Positions 17,141 to 26,852 of a DNA stretch of 64,000 nt are shown here, in pieces. The notes below the pieces were generated by a model. The model was given only the letters and a program-made list of their open reading frames with translations, was not told the DNA's origin and ran no database searches. Position numbers and translations under genes: made by a program. This DNA comes from Caldilineaceae bacterium (GTDB taxonomy: Bacteria > Chloroflexota > Anaerolineae > Caldilineales > Caldilineaceae): contig JALHQH010000002.1 of assembly GCA_022842065.1 (NCBI GenBank), positions 282,199 to 346,198 of the forward strand, read 5' to 3'. Every line of letters starts with the position of its first letter. The stretch's first letter is position 1.

Positions 17141-18268
17141 ATGTCAAATACAACGCACCCCAATCGAGTCGTTGCCGAGGCGCATGGTGGTAGTCACCTC
17201 TTTAGCCAACAGCTTGTTGCCCCCCCCTTCCAGCAGCTTGCGCCCGCCTTCTTTGCGCCCCTTGCCCCGGCTCAAAAAGTAGATGTGTCGATTGTGATTC
17301 CGTTGCTCAATGAAGCGCCGAATCTGGAACTTTTATATCGGCAACTGCAGAATGCGCTCACCCAGGGCGAACGCAGCTATGAAATCATCTTTATTGACGA
17401 CGGCAGTACTGACGGCAGTTTTGCCATCTTAAAGCAGTTGCAGGCGCAAGATATACACCTGCGAGTCATCAGCTTTCGGCGCAACTTTGGTCAGACCGCA
17501 GCCTTCTCTGCGGGATTTGACTATGCGCAAGGAGATGTGATCATCACGATGGATGCCGATCTGCAAAATGATCCGGACGACATTGCGCGCCTGCTCGACC
17601 AAATCGATGCCGGCTACGATGTCGTTAGCGGCTGGCGGGTGGATCGACAGGATACCTTTATCACCCGCCGCTTGCCCTCACAACTGGCGAATGGGTTGAT
17701 CTCCAAGTTGACCGGGGTCAAACTCCATGATTATGGCTGTTCACTCAAAGCCTACCGCCGCGAAGTTGTGCAGAATATCAAGCTCTATGGCGAAATGCAT
17801 CGTTTCATTCCCGCATTGGCCAGTTGGATGGGCGTGCAGGTGGCAGAAATCCCCGTCAACCATCGCGCCCGCCAATTTGGACGGTCCAAGTATGGCATCG
17901 GCCGCACCGTACGGGTGATCCTCGACTTACTGACCGTCAAATTTTTGCTCCACTATGCCACGCGCCCGATTCAAATTTTCGGGCTGGTTGGGCTACTTTC
18001 CCTGGGGGGCGGCATGGCGCTGAGTCTCTATTTATCCGTCCTTAAACTCTTTTTCAATGAACCATTGCGTGATCGCCCGCTCTTATTACTAGCCATCTTG
18101 CTCATCCTACTTGGGGTGCAGTCGATTATTTTAGGACTTTTGGGGGAGCTTATTATCCGCATGTATCACGAAACGCGCGGTAAACCGATTTACATGATCA
18201 GAGAAATTGCCGAGGCCACCATGGTCAACCGTGCGACCACAACCGCACGGCAGGGCAGTAATCCTTGA
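17141..18268 (+). CDS. Polyprenyl-phosphate sugar synthase-like GT2 (GtrB/DPM1/ArnC-type)
   Basis: A 375-residue GT2 with a cytoplasmic catalytic domain and two C-terminal membrane helices (about 268-292 and 305-335). Motifs are FIDDGSTDGSF near 84-94, MDADLQNDPDDI near 137-148 (DAD metal site), and the arginine-rich RQFGRSKYGIGRT near 244-256. The family forms a polyprenyl-phosphate-linked monosaccharide from an NDP-sugar, which GT-C enzymes then use outside. Its position 20 bp after a GT-C transferase supports this. A ~45-residue Pro/Phe-rich N-terminal extension precedes the domain. A GGGAG ribosome site supports the start. Confidence 0.9.
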   Translation: MSNTTHPNRVVAEAHGGSHLFSQQLVAPPFQQLAPAFFAPLAPAQKVDVSIVIPLLNEAPNLELLYRQLQNALTQGERSYEIIFIDDGSTDGSFAILKQLQAQDIHLRVISFRRNFGQTAAFSAGFDYAQGDVIITMDADLQNDPDDIARLLDQIDAGYDVVSGWRVDRQDTFITRRLPSQLANGLISKLTGVKLHDYGCSLKAYRREVVQNIKLYGEMHRFIPALASWMGVQVAEIPVNHRARQFGRSKYGIGRTVRVILDLLTVKFLLHYATRPIQIFGLVGLLSLGGGMALSLYLSVLKLFFNEPLRDRPLLLLAILLILLGVQSIILGLLGELIIRMYHETRGKPIYMIREIAEATMVNRATTTARQGSNP

Positions 18269-18313
18269 TCCTGGCGTGACCCTTGTCTGTCTAAAGCACA
18301 TTCGTTCAATCCT

Positions 18314-18325
18314 GGGGAGGAGGAG
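18314..18325 (+). promoter_or_regulatory. Strong ribosome-binding site for GT4 at 18333
   Basis: GGGGAGGAGGAG ends seven bases before the ATG at 18333. It rules out the longer open frame that begins at 18207 inside the previous gene. Confidence 0.75.
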
Positions 18326-18332
18326 CTGTCGC

Positions 18333-19580
18333 ATGAAAATTTTGATGATCGCGCCACAACCATATTTTGAGCCGCGTGGAACGCCGATTAGCGTTTACCA
18401 ACGCTTACATGGCCTGTCGGCATTGGAATATGAGGTCGATCTGCTCACGTACCATATTGGGAAAGATGTGACATTCCCAGGGGTACGCATTCATCGGATT
18501 CCGCGCGTGCCCTGGATCAATGCGATCAAAATCGGACCCTCTTTTCCAAAATTGTTGTTAGATCTTATCCTCTTCTTGAAAACAATCACCATGTTGTGGC
18601 GCAAGCGCTATCAGGTGTTGCATGTGCATGAAGAGGCGGCCTTCTTCGCCATTCCCCTGGCGAAATTATTTCGTATCCCATACATCTACGATATGCATTC
18701 CAGCTTGGCGCAACAGATGGCCAACTCAAGCTTTGGCCGCTATCGCCCGCTCGTCAAACTGTTTGAAACCTTAGAGCGCTGGGTGATTCGTACCTGTGAT
18801 GGTCTCATCACCATCGGGGCGGATCTGGAAGAACGCGCGCTGACGATCAACAGCACGGTCAAACATGTGCGCATGGAGAATCTGCCGGTGCATGTTACAG
18901 ACCCGGCCCCGGCACCAGCCACGGTCGCGCAGTTGCGGGCGGCGTTAGACCTTTGTGACCGCATACCGATTGTCTATACAGGGACCTTTGAGCACTATCA
19001 GGGCCTGGATTTGTTATTCGACAGTGCCGAACTAGTCAAGGAACATGCCCCGCAAGCCTGTTTTGTGCTGGTCGGCGGGCGGCTTGATCAGATCGCCCAT
19101 TGGCAAGCGCAGATCAACGCCAAACAGTTACAAGAGCAGATCCGGTTTGTGGGGGCAGTGGCACCGGCAGAGACCCTGGCCTACTTGGAACTGGCCGAAA
19201 TTGTGGTTTCACCACGGACCAAGGGCCTTTCCGTGCCCCTGAAAATCTACACCTATATGTATTCGGGCAAACCGATTGTCGCCACCGATATTGTCGCCCA
19301 TAATCAGGTGCTCAGCCAGGAGAGCGCGCTCCTGGTGCCCTCTACGAAAGAGGCTTTTGCGGCCGGGATTATACAGCTGATTCACGATCCGGCGCTTCGG
19401 CAGCAACTTGGTAGCTGTGCCCACGAATTTGCCAAACAACACTTTAACACCGAAAGTTATTTGTTAAAGCTGGCCTGGATCTATCAAGTGACGTGTCCCC
19501 AAGTGACTGGGGCCGGTGCTCCCGCGCCAGTCCACCCCGTGCGGTCGATCTCAAACTCGGAACAAAGCATCGGAAGGTAA
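18333..19580 (+). CDS. Glycosyltransferase family 4 (GT-B)
   Basis: A 415-residue GT-B transferase. The N-terminus MKILMIAPQPYFEPRGTPIS carries the glycine-rich first loop, and VLHVHEEAAFFAIPLAKLF near 95-113 is typical of GT4 N-domains. The donor-site segment SPRTKGLSVPLKIYTYMYSG lies near 293-312. It ends two bases before the asparagine synthase start, so both are likely co-translated. GT4 plus amidotransferase neighbours also occur in exosortase-associated EPS loci, as I recall. Sugar unknown. Confidence 0.88.
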   Translation: MKILMIAPQPYFEPRGTPISVYQRLHGLSALEYEVDLLTYHIGKDVTFPGVRIHRIPRVPWINAIKIGPSFPKLLLDLILFLKTITMLWRKRYQVLHVHEEAAFFAIPLAKLFRIPYIYDMHSSLAQQMANSSFGRYRPLVKLFETLERWVIRTCDGLITIGADLEERALTINSTVKHVRMENLPVHVTDPAPAPATVAQLRAALDLCDRIPIVYTGTFEHYQGLDLLFDSAELVKEHAPQACFVLVGGRLDQIAHWQAQINAKQLQEQIRFVGAVAPAETLAYLELAEIVVSPRTKGLSVPLKIYTYMYSGKPIVATDIVAHNQVLSQESALLVPSTKEAFAAGIIQLIHDPALRQQLGSCAHEFAKQHFNTESYLLKLAWIYQVTCPQVTGAGAPAPVHPVRSISNSEQSIGR

Positions 19581-19582
19581 CT

Positions 19583-21496
19583 ATGTGTGGTATCTGCGGC
19601 ATTGTCTCGACGCGCCCGGATCGACCGATTGATCAACAGCTCTTGCAGCACATGTGCGGCCTCATCGCCCATCGCGGGCCTGATGATGAAGGCTATTACG
19701 CCGATCCCCAAGCCGGCCTGGGCATGCGGCGGCTGAGTATTATCGATCTCACCACCGGCCACCAGCCGATTAGCAATGAAGACGGGACGATCTGGATTGT
19801 CTTTAATGGTGAAATCTATAACTACCAGGCGCTCCGGTCAACACTGATACAGAAAGGCCATCACTTCGCCACCAATACCGACACCGAGACCATTATTCAT
19901 GCCTACGAAGAGTATGGCGACCGCTGTGTTGAGCACTTAAATGGGATGTTTGCCTTTGCCATTTGGGATACGCGCCAACGGCGGTTATTGCTGGCGCGCG
20001 ATCACCTGGGCATCAAGCCCCTTTACTACTGGTTTGGCAATGATCAGCTGGTCTTTGGCTCCGAACTAAAGGCAGTCATTGCCCATCCAGCAGTGCCACG
20101 CCAGGTTGATCCGGTGGCGCTCAATCACTTTTTAACCCTGGAATATATTCCCGCCCCGTGGACCATTTTTCAAGCGATCTATAAATTACCCGCCGGCCAT
20201 ACCCTGGTGCTGACAGAGGGCGTATGTACGATCCAGTCATACTGGGACATTGGCCTCAAAAGCGTGCCGCAGCGCGACGCCGAATGTGCCGAAGCGCTTG
20301 CCGCTTTATTGCAGGATGCCGTACGCCTGCAAATGGTGAGTGATGTGCCGATCGGGGCCTTTCTCAGTGGCGGGCTGGATTCGAGTAGCATCGTGGCCAT
20401 GATGCGCAGTGCCAGTAGCGAACCCATTCAAACTTTCTCGATTGGTTTTGAAGATAGCACCTATAACGAACTACCCTATGCGCGTGCAGTGGCGCAACAA
20501 TTTGGCACCACGCACCATGAAGAGATTCTCCAGCCGGACATGCTCACGCTCACAGAGCAGTTGGTCTGCCACTTAGATGAACCGTTCGGTGACTTTTCCA
20601 TCTTTCCCACCTATCTCGTCTCGGCCATGGCGCGCCGCCATGTCAAGGTTGTGCTTTCCGGCGATGGCGGCGATGAGCTGTTTGGCGGCTACGAAAGTTA
20701 TCTGGCGCAGCGCTATGATCGCCTTTACCGGCTGTTGCCGGCCCCGCTCCGGCAGAAGATTCTGCCGGCACTCTTAAACCGTATCCCCCCGCAAGCCGCC
20801 AAAAAGGGGGTGATCAACAAGGCCAAACGCTTTGCCGAAGGGGCAGCCTTGCCGGCCCCCTTGCAACACACGCGCTGGATGACCTTTATGAACGATCAAG
20901 ACAAGGCGACGCTCTATCAACCAGCCTTGCACCGCGCGATCAACGGCAGCACCCCAGCCGCCATGATTGAGCAGCACTTTCACCGGGTTACGCACGCCGA
21001 TCAACTGGCCCAACAACAATATGTCGATGTCAAAACCTATCTGGCCGAAGATATTTTGACCAAGGTCGATCGCATGAGCATGGCCGCGTCGATTGAAGCC
21101 CGCGTGCCACTGCTCGACTATCGCCTGGTCGAATTTGCGCTTAATTTACCCCCGCATTTGAAGATGCAGCGCGGGCAGACCAAAGTCATCTTGCGTAATG
21201 TGATGGCCGACCGTCTGCCCAAGGCAATCCTGACCAAGCCCAAACAGGGCTTTAGTATTCCCCTAAAACATTGGCTGAATGGCCCTTTGCGGCCCTTGCT
21301 GCTCGATCTGCTTTCACCGACGAGCATTCAGCAGCGCGGCTATTTTCAACCGCAACAGATTGGCCAATGGGTAGCCGCGCACTTGGCCGGGCGCGCCAAT
21401 CACAGCCATCGCCTGTGGGGCTTGATGGTCTTTGAGCTTTGGCAACGCACCGTGTTAGATCGTCCCAACCGCATAAAAGAGGGGTATAATCGATGA
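19583..21496 (+). CDS. asnB: Asparagine synthase (glutamine-hydrolysing), amidotransferase
   Basis: A 637-residue AsnB-family enzyme. The N-terminal class II glutamine amidotransferase domain begins MCGICGIV, so Cys2 becomes the nucleophile after Met removal; RLSIIDL and FNGEIYN motifs follow. The C-terminal synthetase domain has the ATP-pyrophosphatase loop SGGLDSS near 268-274 and a later YLAEDILTKVDRMSMA segment. The family amidates Asp, or in EPS loci perhaps a carboxylated sugar or acyl intermediate. The start is fixed by the mandatory Met-Cys and by GGAAGG upstream. In this context a role in decorating the glycan with an amide is plausible but not shown. Confidence 0.93.
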   Translation: MCGICGIVSTRPDRPIDQQLLQHMCGLIAHRGPDDEGYYADPQAGLGMRRLSIIDLTTGHQPISNEDGTIWIVFNGEIYNYQALRSTLIQKGHHFATNTDTETIIHAYEEYGDRCVEHLNGMFAFAIWDTRQRRLLLARDHLGIKPLYYWFGNDQLVFGSELKAVIAHPAVPRQVDPVALNHFLTLEYIPAPWTIFQAIYKLPAGHTLVLTEGVCTIQSYWDIGLKSVPQRDAECAEALAALLQDAVRLQMVSDVPIGAFLSGGLDSSSIVAMMRSASSEPIQTFSIGFEDSTYNELPYARAVAQQFGTTHHEEILQPDMLTLTEQLVCHLDEPFGDFSIFPTYLVSAMARRHVKVVLSGDGGDELFGGYESYLAQRYDRLYRLLPAPLRQKILPALLNRIPPQAAKKGVINKAKRFAEGAALPAPLQHTRWMTFMNDQDKATLYQPALHRAINGSTPAAMIEQHFHRVTHADQLAQQQYVDVKTYLAEDILTKVDRMSMAASIEARVPLLDYRLVEFALNLPPHLKMQRGQTKVILRNVMADRLPKAILTKPKQGFSIPLKHWLNGPLRPLLLDLLSPTSIQQRGYFQPQQIGQWVAAHLAGRANHSHRLWGLMVFELWQRTVLDRPNRIKEGYNR

Positions 21497-22308
21497 CAAC
21501 CGTAACCACGACAAAGTTAGCAACCGCTGCCAGCCAACCGCGCAGCCAAGAAGCACTACTTGACGCGATCCGCCGGTACTGGAACGACCATATTCACGAC
21601 TTGGAAATTGCCACCGCGCCGGTGGGCAGCCCGATCTTTTTTGCCGAGCTGGCGCGCTACCGCTTTGATAAGTTACATTATCTGCCCCGTCTAGTGGATT
21701 TCTCGGGCTTTGCTGACAAGCAGTTGCTGGAAGTCGGCTGTGGGGTTGGCATCGATCTGCTCCGCTTTGCACAAGGGGGAGCACAGGTCACCGGGGTCGA
21801 TCTGGCCGAAGTTTCCATTACATTGGCCAAGAAAAATTTTGCCCAAATGGATCTGCCTGGCACCTTCGAGGTCATGAATGGGGAGCAGCTCCGCTTTGCC
21901 GATCAGAGCTTTGATGTTGTCTACGCGCACGGGGTCTTACAATATACCGCCAATGCCCAGCAGATGGTGAATGAACTCCACCGCGTCTTGCGGCCCGGTG
22001 GCCAGGCGATCTTTATGGTCTATAACAAATATTCATGGCTCAATGCGCTCTCCAAACTCATGAAGGTCGATTTGGAGCATGAAGATGCCCCGGTCCTCAA
22101 CAAATATTCGATTAGCGCCTTCAAGCGCCTGTTACAGCCATTCAGCCACAGCCGCATCGTGCCGGAACGGTTTCCGGTGGCCACCAAACTGCACCACGGC
22201 TTGAAGGCCCGCCTTTATAATGATCTCTTTGTCGGGGCCTTTAATCGATTGCCCACCGCCCTCGTGCGCCCCCTAGGCTGGCATTTGATGGCCTTTGCCC
22301 AGAAGTGA
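21493..22308 (+). CDS. Class I SAM-dependent methyltransferase
   Basis: A 271-residue Rossmann-fold methyltransferase. Motif I is LLEVGCGVGIDLLRFA near 75-90, an acidic VTGVDLAEVS follows (motif II), and post-motif FDVVYAHGVLQYT is near 138-150. It overlaps asnB by ATGA and has AGAGGGG eight bases before the ATG. The C-terminal third is rich in basic and aromatic residues, as in enzymes methylating lipids or sugars. It heads the tight sub-operon 21493-27841. Substrate unknown: a sugar hydroxyl, a carboxyl or a lipid head group are all possible. Confidence 0.88.
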   Translation: MTTVTTTKLATAASQPRSQEALLDAIRRYWNDHIHDLEIATAPVGSPIFFAELARYRFDKLHYLPRLVDFSGFADKQLLEVGCGVGIDLLRFAQGGAQVTGVDLAEVSITLAKKNFAQMDLPGTFEVMNGEQLRFADQSFDVVYAHGVLQYTANAQQMVNELHRVLRPGGQAIFMVYNKYSWLNALSKLMKVDLEHEDAPVLNKYSISAFKRLLQPFSHSRIVPERFPVATKLHHGLKARLYNDLFVGAFNRLPTALVRPLGWHLMAFAQK

Positions 22309-22318
22309 TAAGCAGCTT

Positions 22319-24010
22319 ATGCAACGCGATTTAGCAGCATTAACGGCGGAGAACTTTGATCTGGTCGTCGTCGGCGGCGGCATCTACGGCGCTTGTGTGG
22401 CCTGGGATGCCGCGCTGCGCGGCCTGCGCGTTGCGCTGGTCGATCAAGGTGATTTTGGCCATGCCAATTCAGCAAATAGCCTGAAGACCGTGCATGGCGG
22501 GCTGCGCTATCTGCAAGATGGCGATCTGAGCCTGGTCCGGTTGATGATCCATGAACGGATGACGCTGATGCGCATTGCGCCCCACCTGGTGCATCCCTTG
22601 CCCTGTGTGATGCCAACCTATGCCAAACTCACGCGCAGCCGCGGGGTGATGAGGGCAGCGCTGGCCCTCAATGACCTGTTATGCCTGGACCGCAATCGCC
22701 TGCCGGACCCACAAAAGCGCTTGCCGCCGGGGCGGGTGCTCTCGCGGGCGGAGTGTCTACAGCTGTTGCCCGGGGTGGCAGCGCACGGCATTACCGGCGG
22801 TGCCCTTTGGCATGATGCCCAAATGTACAACTCTGAGCGCTTGGTGCTAGCCTTTCTGCGCGGTGCGGTTGCCAAAGGGGCTGTGGTGGCCAACTATGTC
22901 GCCGCGACCGGCTTTTTAGGGACGGCGGATCAAGTGACCGGCATTCGGGCGCAGGACAAACGCAGTGGCGCAGCCTTTGAGATACGCGCCCGTCTGGTCA
23001 TCAATACGGCTGGCCCTTGGCTCAATCGCGTGCTTGGGTTTGGCGGCCAACGTACCGCGGCGCACACCGTACCGTTATCACTGGCCATGAACCTGGTGAT
23101 CCGCACCCAACTGATCGATTGTGCCGCGGGCGTCCAAAGTTGGCCCCAGCGCAAGGGGCGCGTTGCCGAGCAACCCTCACGCCTGCTCTTTATGGCCCCC
23201 TGGCGCAATCATACCATTATTGGCACAACGCATGGCCATTACCAAGGCGCGCCCGATGCGTTTCGCGTCAACGGTGAGGACGTTGCGACCTTTCTGACTG
23301 AAATCAATAGTGCCTATCCCCAGGCTGCGCTCAAGTTGGCGGATGTCTGTCATGTGCATTATGGTTTTTTGCCGGTCCACCAGGGTAAATCCAATCAGGT
23401 GAAACTCGTCCGGCGCAGCCAGGTGCTTGATCATCAGCGCGCCGACAAGGTCAGCGGCTTGCTGAGTGTGGTCGGCGTGAAATATACCTCGGCGCGCCAT
23501 ACCGCACAACAGGCGGTTGATCTGGCGGTGCAGCAATTGGGCATCAAGGCCAGGGCTTGCCAAACGCACCTTACCCCACTCTTTGGCGGCCACATTGCGT
23601 GCTTTGCTGACTTTTGGGCGACGGCCCAGCAGGAAAACGCCGCGCTGTCGGAACCGACGCTCCGGCGGCTGGTCTATAATTATGGGGATCAGTACCACAA
23701 GGTGTTGGCCTATCGGGATGAGCAGGAGACACAGGCCGACCCCGATAGTGACGACAGCTTGCTGCGTGCCGAGGTACGCCATGCCGTGCGCGAGGAAATG
23801 GCGGTAACCTTGGCCGATGTGCTGCTGCGGCGCACCGAATTTGGCGCGGCTGGCGATCCGGGCGCGCACTGTATCCAGCAGTGCGCCGCCACCATGGCAG
23901 CCGAGTTGGGCTGGCAACCAGCACGCATGCAACAAGAAATTGACGAATTTACGCAGGGTCTGCCCTGGCAACCCAGAACCGAATACAGCGAGGCAACTTA
24001 TGGCGCATGA
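22319..24010 (+). CDS. glpD: FAD-dependent glycerol-3-phosphate dehydrogenase
   Basis: A 563-residue GlpA/GlpD-family flavoenzyme that oxidises sn-glycerol 3-phosphate to dihydroxyacetone phosphate, passing electrons to quinone. The FAD loop is VVGGGIYGA near 17-25, followed by SANSLKTVHGGLRYL near 54-68, the family substrate and flavin region. The C-terminal DAO_C domain holds VTLADVLLRRTEFG. I place the start at the ATG at 22319; a TTG at 22295 would add eight residues. A glpD inside a glycan block, with no glycerol uptake genes nearby, is unusual and hints at a local need to handle glycerol phosphate, or at a related oxidation of a lipid-linked intermediate. Confidence 0.88.
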   Translation: MQRDLAALTAENFDLVVVGGGIYGACVAWDAALRGLRVALVDQGDFGHANSANSLKTVHGGLRYLQDGDLSLVRLMIHERMTLMRIAPHLVHPLPCVMPTYAKLTRSRGVMRAALALNDLLCLDRNRLPDPQKRLPPGRVLSRAECLQLLPGVAAHGITGGALWHDAQMYNSERLVLAFLRGAVAKGAVVANYVAATGFLGTADQVTGIRAQDKRSGAAFEIRARLVINTAGPWLNRVLGFGGQRTAAHTVPLSLAMNLVIRTQLIDCAAGVQSWPQRKGRVAEQPSRLLFMAPWRNHTIIGTTHGHYQGAPDAFRVNGEDVATFLTEINSAYPQAALKLADVCHVHYGFLPVHQGKSNQVKLVRRSQVLDHQRADKVSGLLSVVGVKYTSARHTAQQAVDLAVQQLGIKARACQTHLTPLFGGHIACFADFWATAQQENAALSEPTLRRLVYNYGDQYHKVLAYRDEQETQADPDSDDSLLRAEVRHAVREEMAVTLADVLLRRTEFGAAGDPGAHCIQQCAATMAAELGWQPARMQQEIDEFTQGLPWQPRTEYSEATYGA

Positions 24011-24989
24011 ATCAGTGTTAGTCACCGGTGCCACAGGCTTCACCGGCGGGCATCTCTGCCGGGGACTGGTGGCGCGCGGCTATCAGGTACGCGCCTTGGT
24101 GCGGGATGAACAACGGGCCGGCGACTTGCGCCAGCTTGGCGTCGAGCTCATCCAAGGCGATTTGCGCGATCAGGCGGCGTTAGCACGCGCGGTGGACAAT
24201 GTCCAGACGGTCTATCACATTGCGGCGCTTTTTCGGCAGGAAAGTGTCTCGCGCCAAATCATGTGGGAGACCAACGCCGAAGGGGTGCGCAAGCTGTTGG
24301 ACGCCGCGATTGCCGCCAATGTGGCGCGCTTTGTCCACTGCAGCACCGTGGGGGTACATGGCGAGACCAAGCAGCCGCCAGCCACCGAAACAAGCCCCTA
24401 CGGTCCCGGTGACGATTATCAAGAATCGAAGACGGCGGGTGAAAAGATCGCCCTGGAATATATGGAAGCTGGGCGGCTGCCAATCACGATCTTTCGGCCC
24501 GGCGGCATTTATGGGCCGGGTGATCTGCGCTTTCTCAAACTCTTTCGGGGGATCAAACGGCGTAAGTTTATTATGTTTGGTTCCGGCCAGGTGCTCTACC
24601 AGTTAATCTATATTGATGACTTAGTTGACGGCATCATCCGCTGTGGCACCCAGGCGGCAGCAGTGGGTGAGGTCTATATCTTGACGGGCGAAGCGCCGGT
24701 GACGTTAAATCAACTTGTCCAACAGATCGCCGCGGTGGTGGCCGTGCCGCCACCGCGGCTGCGGCTGCCGGTGCTGCCCCTCTACCTGGCCGGCTTTCTT
24801 TGTGAAGTGCTCTGCAAACCCTTGGGCATTGAGCCGCCGCTCTACCGTCGCCGCGTCGACTTCTTTCGCAAGGATCGAGCCTTTTCGATTCAAAAAGCGC
24901 AAACACAACTGGGCTTTGCGCCGAAGGTTGACCTGGCCTGTGGCTTGCGCCAAACTGCTGCGTGGTATCTAGAGAAAGGATTACTTTAA
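24000..24989 (+). CDS. NAD-dependent epimerase/dehydratase (dihydroflavonol-reductase-like SDR)
   Basis: A 329-residue extended SDR. The Rossmann motif is VTGATGFTGGHL near 7-18, CSTVGVHG near 114 gives the Ser/Thr, and the catalytic YxxxK is YQESK near 140-144. It resembles sugar or lipid-associated epimerases and reductases (hopanoid-associated and 3-beta-HSD-like groups). It overlaps glpD by 11 bases, and GAGG six bases upstream supports the ATG at 24000 over a long upstream frame. Its stop overlaps the next ATG (TAATG). Substrate unknown; neighbours suggest a lipid or lipid-linked sugar. Confidence 0.88.
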   Translation: MAHESVLVTGATGFTGGHLCRGLVARGYQVRALVRDEQRAGDLRQLGVELIQGDLRDQAALARAVDNVQTVYHIAALFRQESVSRQIMWETNAEGVRKLLDAAIAANVARFVHCSTVGVHGETKQPPATETSPYGPGDDYQESKTAGEKIALEYMEAGRLPITIFRPGGIYGPGDLRFLKLFRGIKRRKFIMFGSGQVLYQLIYIDDLVDGIIRCGTQAAAVGEVYILTGEAPVTLNQLVQQIAAVVAVPPPRLRLPVLPLYLAGFLCEVLCKPLGIEPPLYRRRVDFFRKDRAFSIQKAQTQLGFAPKVDLACGLRQTAAWYLEKGLL

Positions 24990-25789
24990 TGCGTGCAAAC
25001 ATATCCCAAATAACCAGTAAGCAGCCGACAGAGGTTGGGCTGCAACGCAGCGACATGAAGGTGCGTAAAACGCTCACCGGTGGCAGTGGCAAAGTACGCC
25101 GCTACCAGGAATTGATCCTGGGGCGGACCGATTGGGGTTACCTGCTCAAACATGAGTTGATTCTCTTGGTATGTAATGTTGTGCCAGGCGCATTGGGCTT
25201 ATTGTTGCGCAGCAAGCTCTATCCGTTGCTACTAGGGCGTGTGGGACGCAACGTGCTATTTGGCAGTAATATCACCTTCCGCCATGCCCATAAAATCTGC
25301 ATCGGTGACAATGTCATCATCGACGACAATTGCCTGATTGATGCGAAAGGAATAAACAACAAAGGTATTTCGATTGGGAACAATGTCTTCTTGGGGCGCA
25401 ATGCGATTATAAGCTGCAAAGATGGCAATGTGCTTTTAGAAGATGGGGTGAATATTGGCTTCAACAGTGAAATTTACTCGGCCAGCAATGTTGTGTTACG
25501 AGAGAATGCATTAGTTTCCGCCTACTGTTATTTTGTCGGCGGGGGTGGATACGATTTGGATCGCCACGATGTCTCGTTTGCCGAGCAGGAAGGACTGGCA
25601 TCCAAAGGCATTACCGTTGAAGCAAACACCTGGATCGGTGCCCGCGTCACCATCCTTGATGGTGTCACCGTTGGGCGCGCGGCGGTGGTGGCAGCGAGCG
25701 CACTACTGCGCGAAGATGTGCCAGCGGCCACCATTGTAGCCGGCGTACCGGCGCGCATCATCCGCCGACGCGGTGCAGGTGCGGCCTAA
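24989..25789 (+). CDS. Left-handed beta-helix acyltransferase (hexapeptide repeat)
   Basis: A 266-residue acyltransferase of the LbetaH class, which transfers acetyl or a short acyl group to a sugar or other hydroxyl. A basic, partly hydrophobic N-terminus of about 90 residues precedes repeated [LIV]-G-x-x-x-x hexads from about residue 95 (IGDNVIIDDNCLID, IGNNVFLGRN, and so on) to the closing IVAGVPARIIRRRG. The insert YFVGGGGYDLD near 180 matches the active-site loop region of galactoside/maltose acetyltransferase relatives. It starts by TAATG overlap and ends four bases before the hydrolase gene. O-acetylation of the glycan is the most likely role. Confidence 0.88.
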   Translation: MRANISQITSKQPTEVGLQRSDMKVRKTLTGGSGKVRRYQELILGRTDWGYLLKHELILLVCNVVPGALGLLLRSKLYPLLLGRVGRNVLFGSNITFRHAHKICIGDNVIIDDNCLIDAKGINNKGISIGNNVFLGRNAIISCKDGNVLLEDGVNIGFNSEIYSASNVVLRENALVSAYCYFVGGGGYDLDRHDVSFAEQEGLASKGITVEANTWIGARVTILDGVTVGRAAVVAASALLREDVPAATIVAGVPARIIRRRGAGAA

Positions 25790-25793
25790 AAAA

Positions 25794-26852
25794 ATGCGTT
25801 TGCTCACACATCCATTGGCCCGGTATCGGACGCTCGTCGTGCGCCTTGCCCTGGTTTGCCTGGGGCTGGGGTTAATCGCCGGGCTGCCGGTGGCGCTGAT
25901 TTCCCCCACCACGTCGGCACCGGCCCTGTTACAAAATTGGGCGTTCGATGTGCGGCTACTGGCCGGGCTGCCCACCAAGTCAATCCAATCATTACTGAAT
26001 GGCTCCTTGCCGGCAAAGCGCCTCTATTGGGATCAACTCGGCACGACGGTGACCTTTAGCAGCGCGGAGCTGACCATTGTGGGGACGCTGTACGAGCCAC
26101 CAGCCGGCGGGCACGAGGTGGCAAGCGGCCAGCCGGGGATTGTGCTACTGCATGGTTCGACCCCGGCCGGGCGCAAGCTGGGTTTGTATCGCCTGCTGGG
26201 CCGTGCCTTGGCGCAACGGGGTTATGTGGTGCTCGCCATTGATCTCCGGGGCTATGGTCAGTCCGCAAACCCGCCGGATGTGCAACAGGCTGCCGATTTT
26301 GATTTTGTCGCCGATGTCACCCAGGCGCTGACCTATCTGACCACCGTTACCCATGTACCCAGTGATCAACTTTTCCTCATCGGCCATAGCTTTGGCGGTG
26401 ACGTGGCAGTGAGCACTGCGATCCGCGAGCCACGGGTGCAGAAGGTCGTGCTCATCGGGCCGGGCCGACGCTTCATGGTGCGGGGTGGGACGCCTACCGC
26501 CCCGGAATTTGATTATTTTCGCCGTCGCGAGATGCGTTACATGCGCTTGGGGGAGACCATTCCAGGGGCAACGTTTATGGCCTATCGGGCGCCGTTGCCA
26601 CTGGAAAATCATCTAGCTTACCTCACTGGCCCACACCAACCGCTCCTGCTGATCGATGGGGCGTTGGAAAGTGCTGCTGATCAGCAGTTTTTGCAGGCGC
26701 TCTACGGGGCGATGAGTGAACCTAAAGCGTACAAAACCATCGCCAATGCGGATCATTATGTCAATACAGCAAACATCGGCCCACTTGTCATCTATGATCA
26801 AGTGGCCGTTGAAACCCTTGTGCAGGAGATCGATCAATGGCTGGCAGAGTAG
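25794..26852 (+). CDS. Membrane-anchored alpha/beta hydrolase
   Basis: A 352-residue serine hydrolase with an N-terminal membrane anchor (LVVRLALVCLGLGLIAGLPVAL), placing the catalytic domain outside the cell. The oxyanion region GIVLLHGSTPAGRK is near 117-130, and the nucleophile elbow is IGHSFGGDV near 191-199. The Asp is likely in LLIDGALE, and the His is in NADHYVN near the end. It sits between an acyltransferase and an LPG-synthase-like membrane protein, so it could trim or transfer acyl groups on an exported lipid or glycan. A GTG at 25773 is an alternative start. Confidence 0.85.
   Translation: MRLLTHPLARYRTLVVRLALVCLGLGLIAGLPVALISPTTSAPALLQNWAFDVRLLAGLPTKSIQSLLNGSLPAKRLYWDQLGTTVTFSSAELTIVGTLYEPPAGGHEVASGQPGIVLLHGSTPAGRKLGLYRLLGRALAQRGYVVLAIDLRGYGQSANPPDVQQAADFDFVADVTQALTYLTTVTHVPSDQLFLIGHSFGGDVAVSTAIREPRVQKVVLIGPGRRFMVRGGTPTAPEFDYFRRREMRYMRLGETIPGATFMAYRAPLPLENHLAYLTGPHQPLLLIDGALESAADQQFLQALYGAMSEPKAYKTIANADHYVNTANIGPLVIYDQVAVETLVQEIDQWLAE

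Noticed and set aside
23177..24043. 288-codon antisense open frame over glpD
   Set aside because: Product of GC-rich codon bias opposite a well-supported gene; no recognisable protein features.
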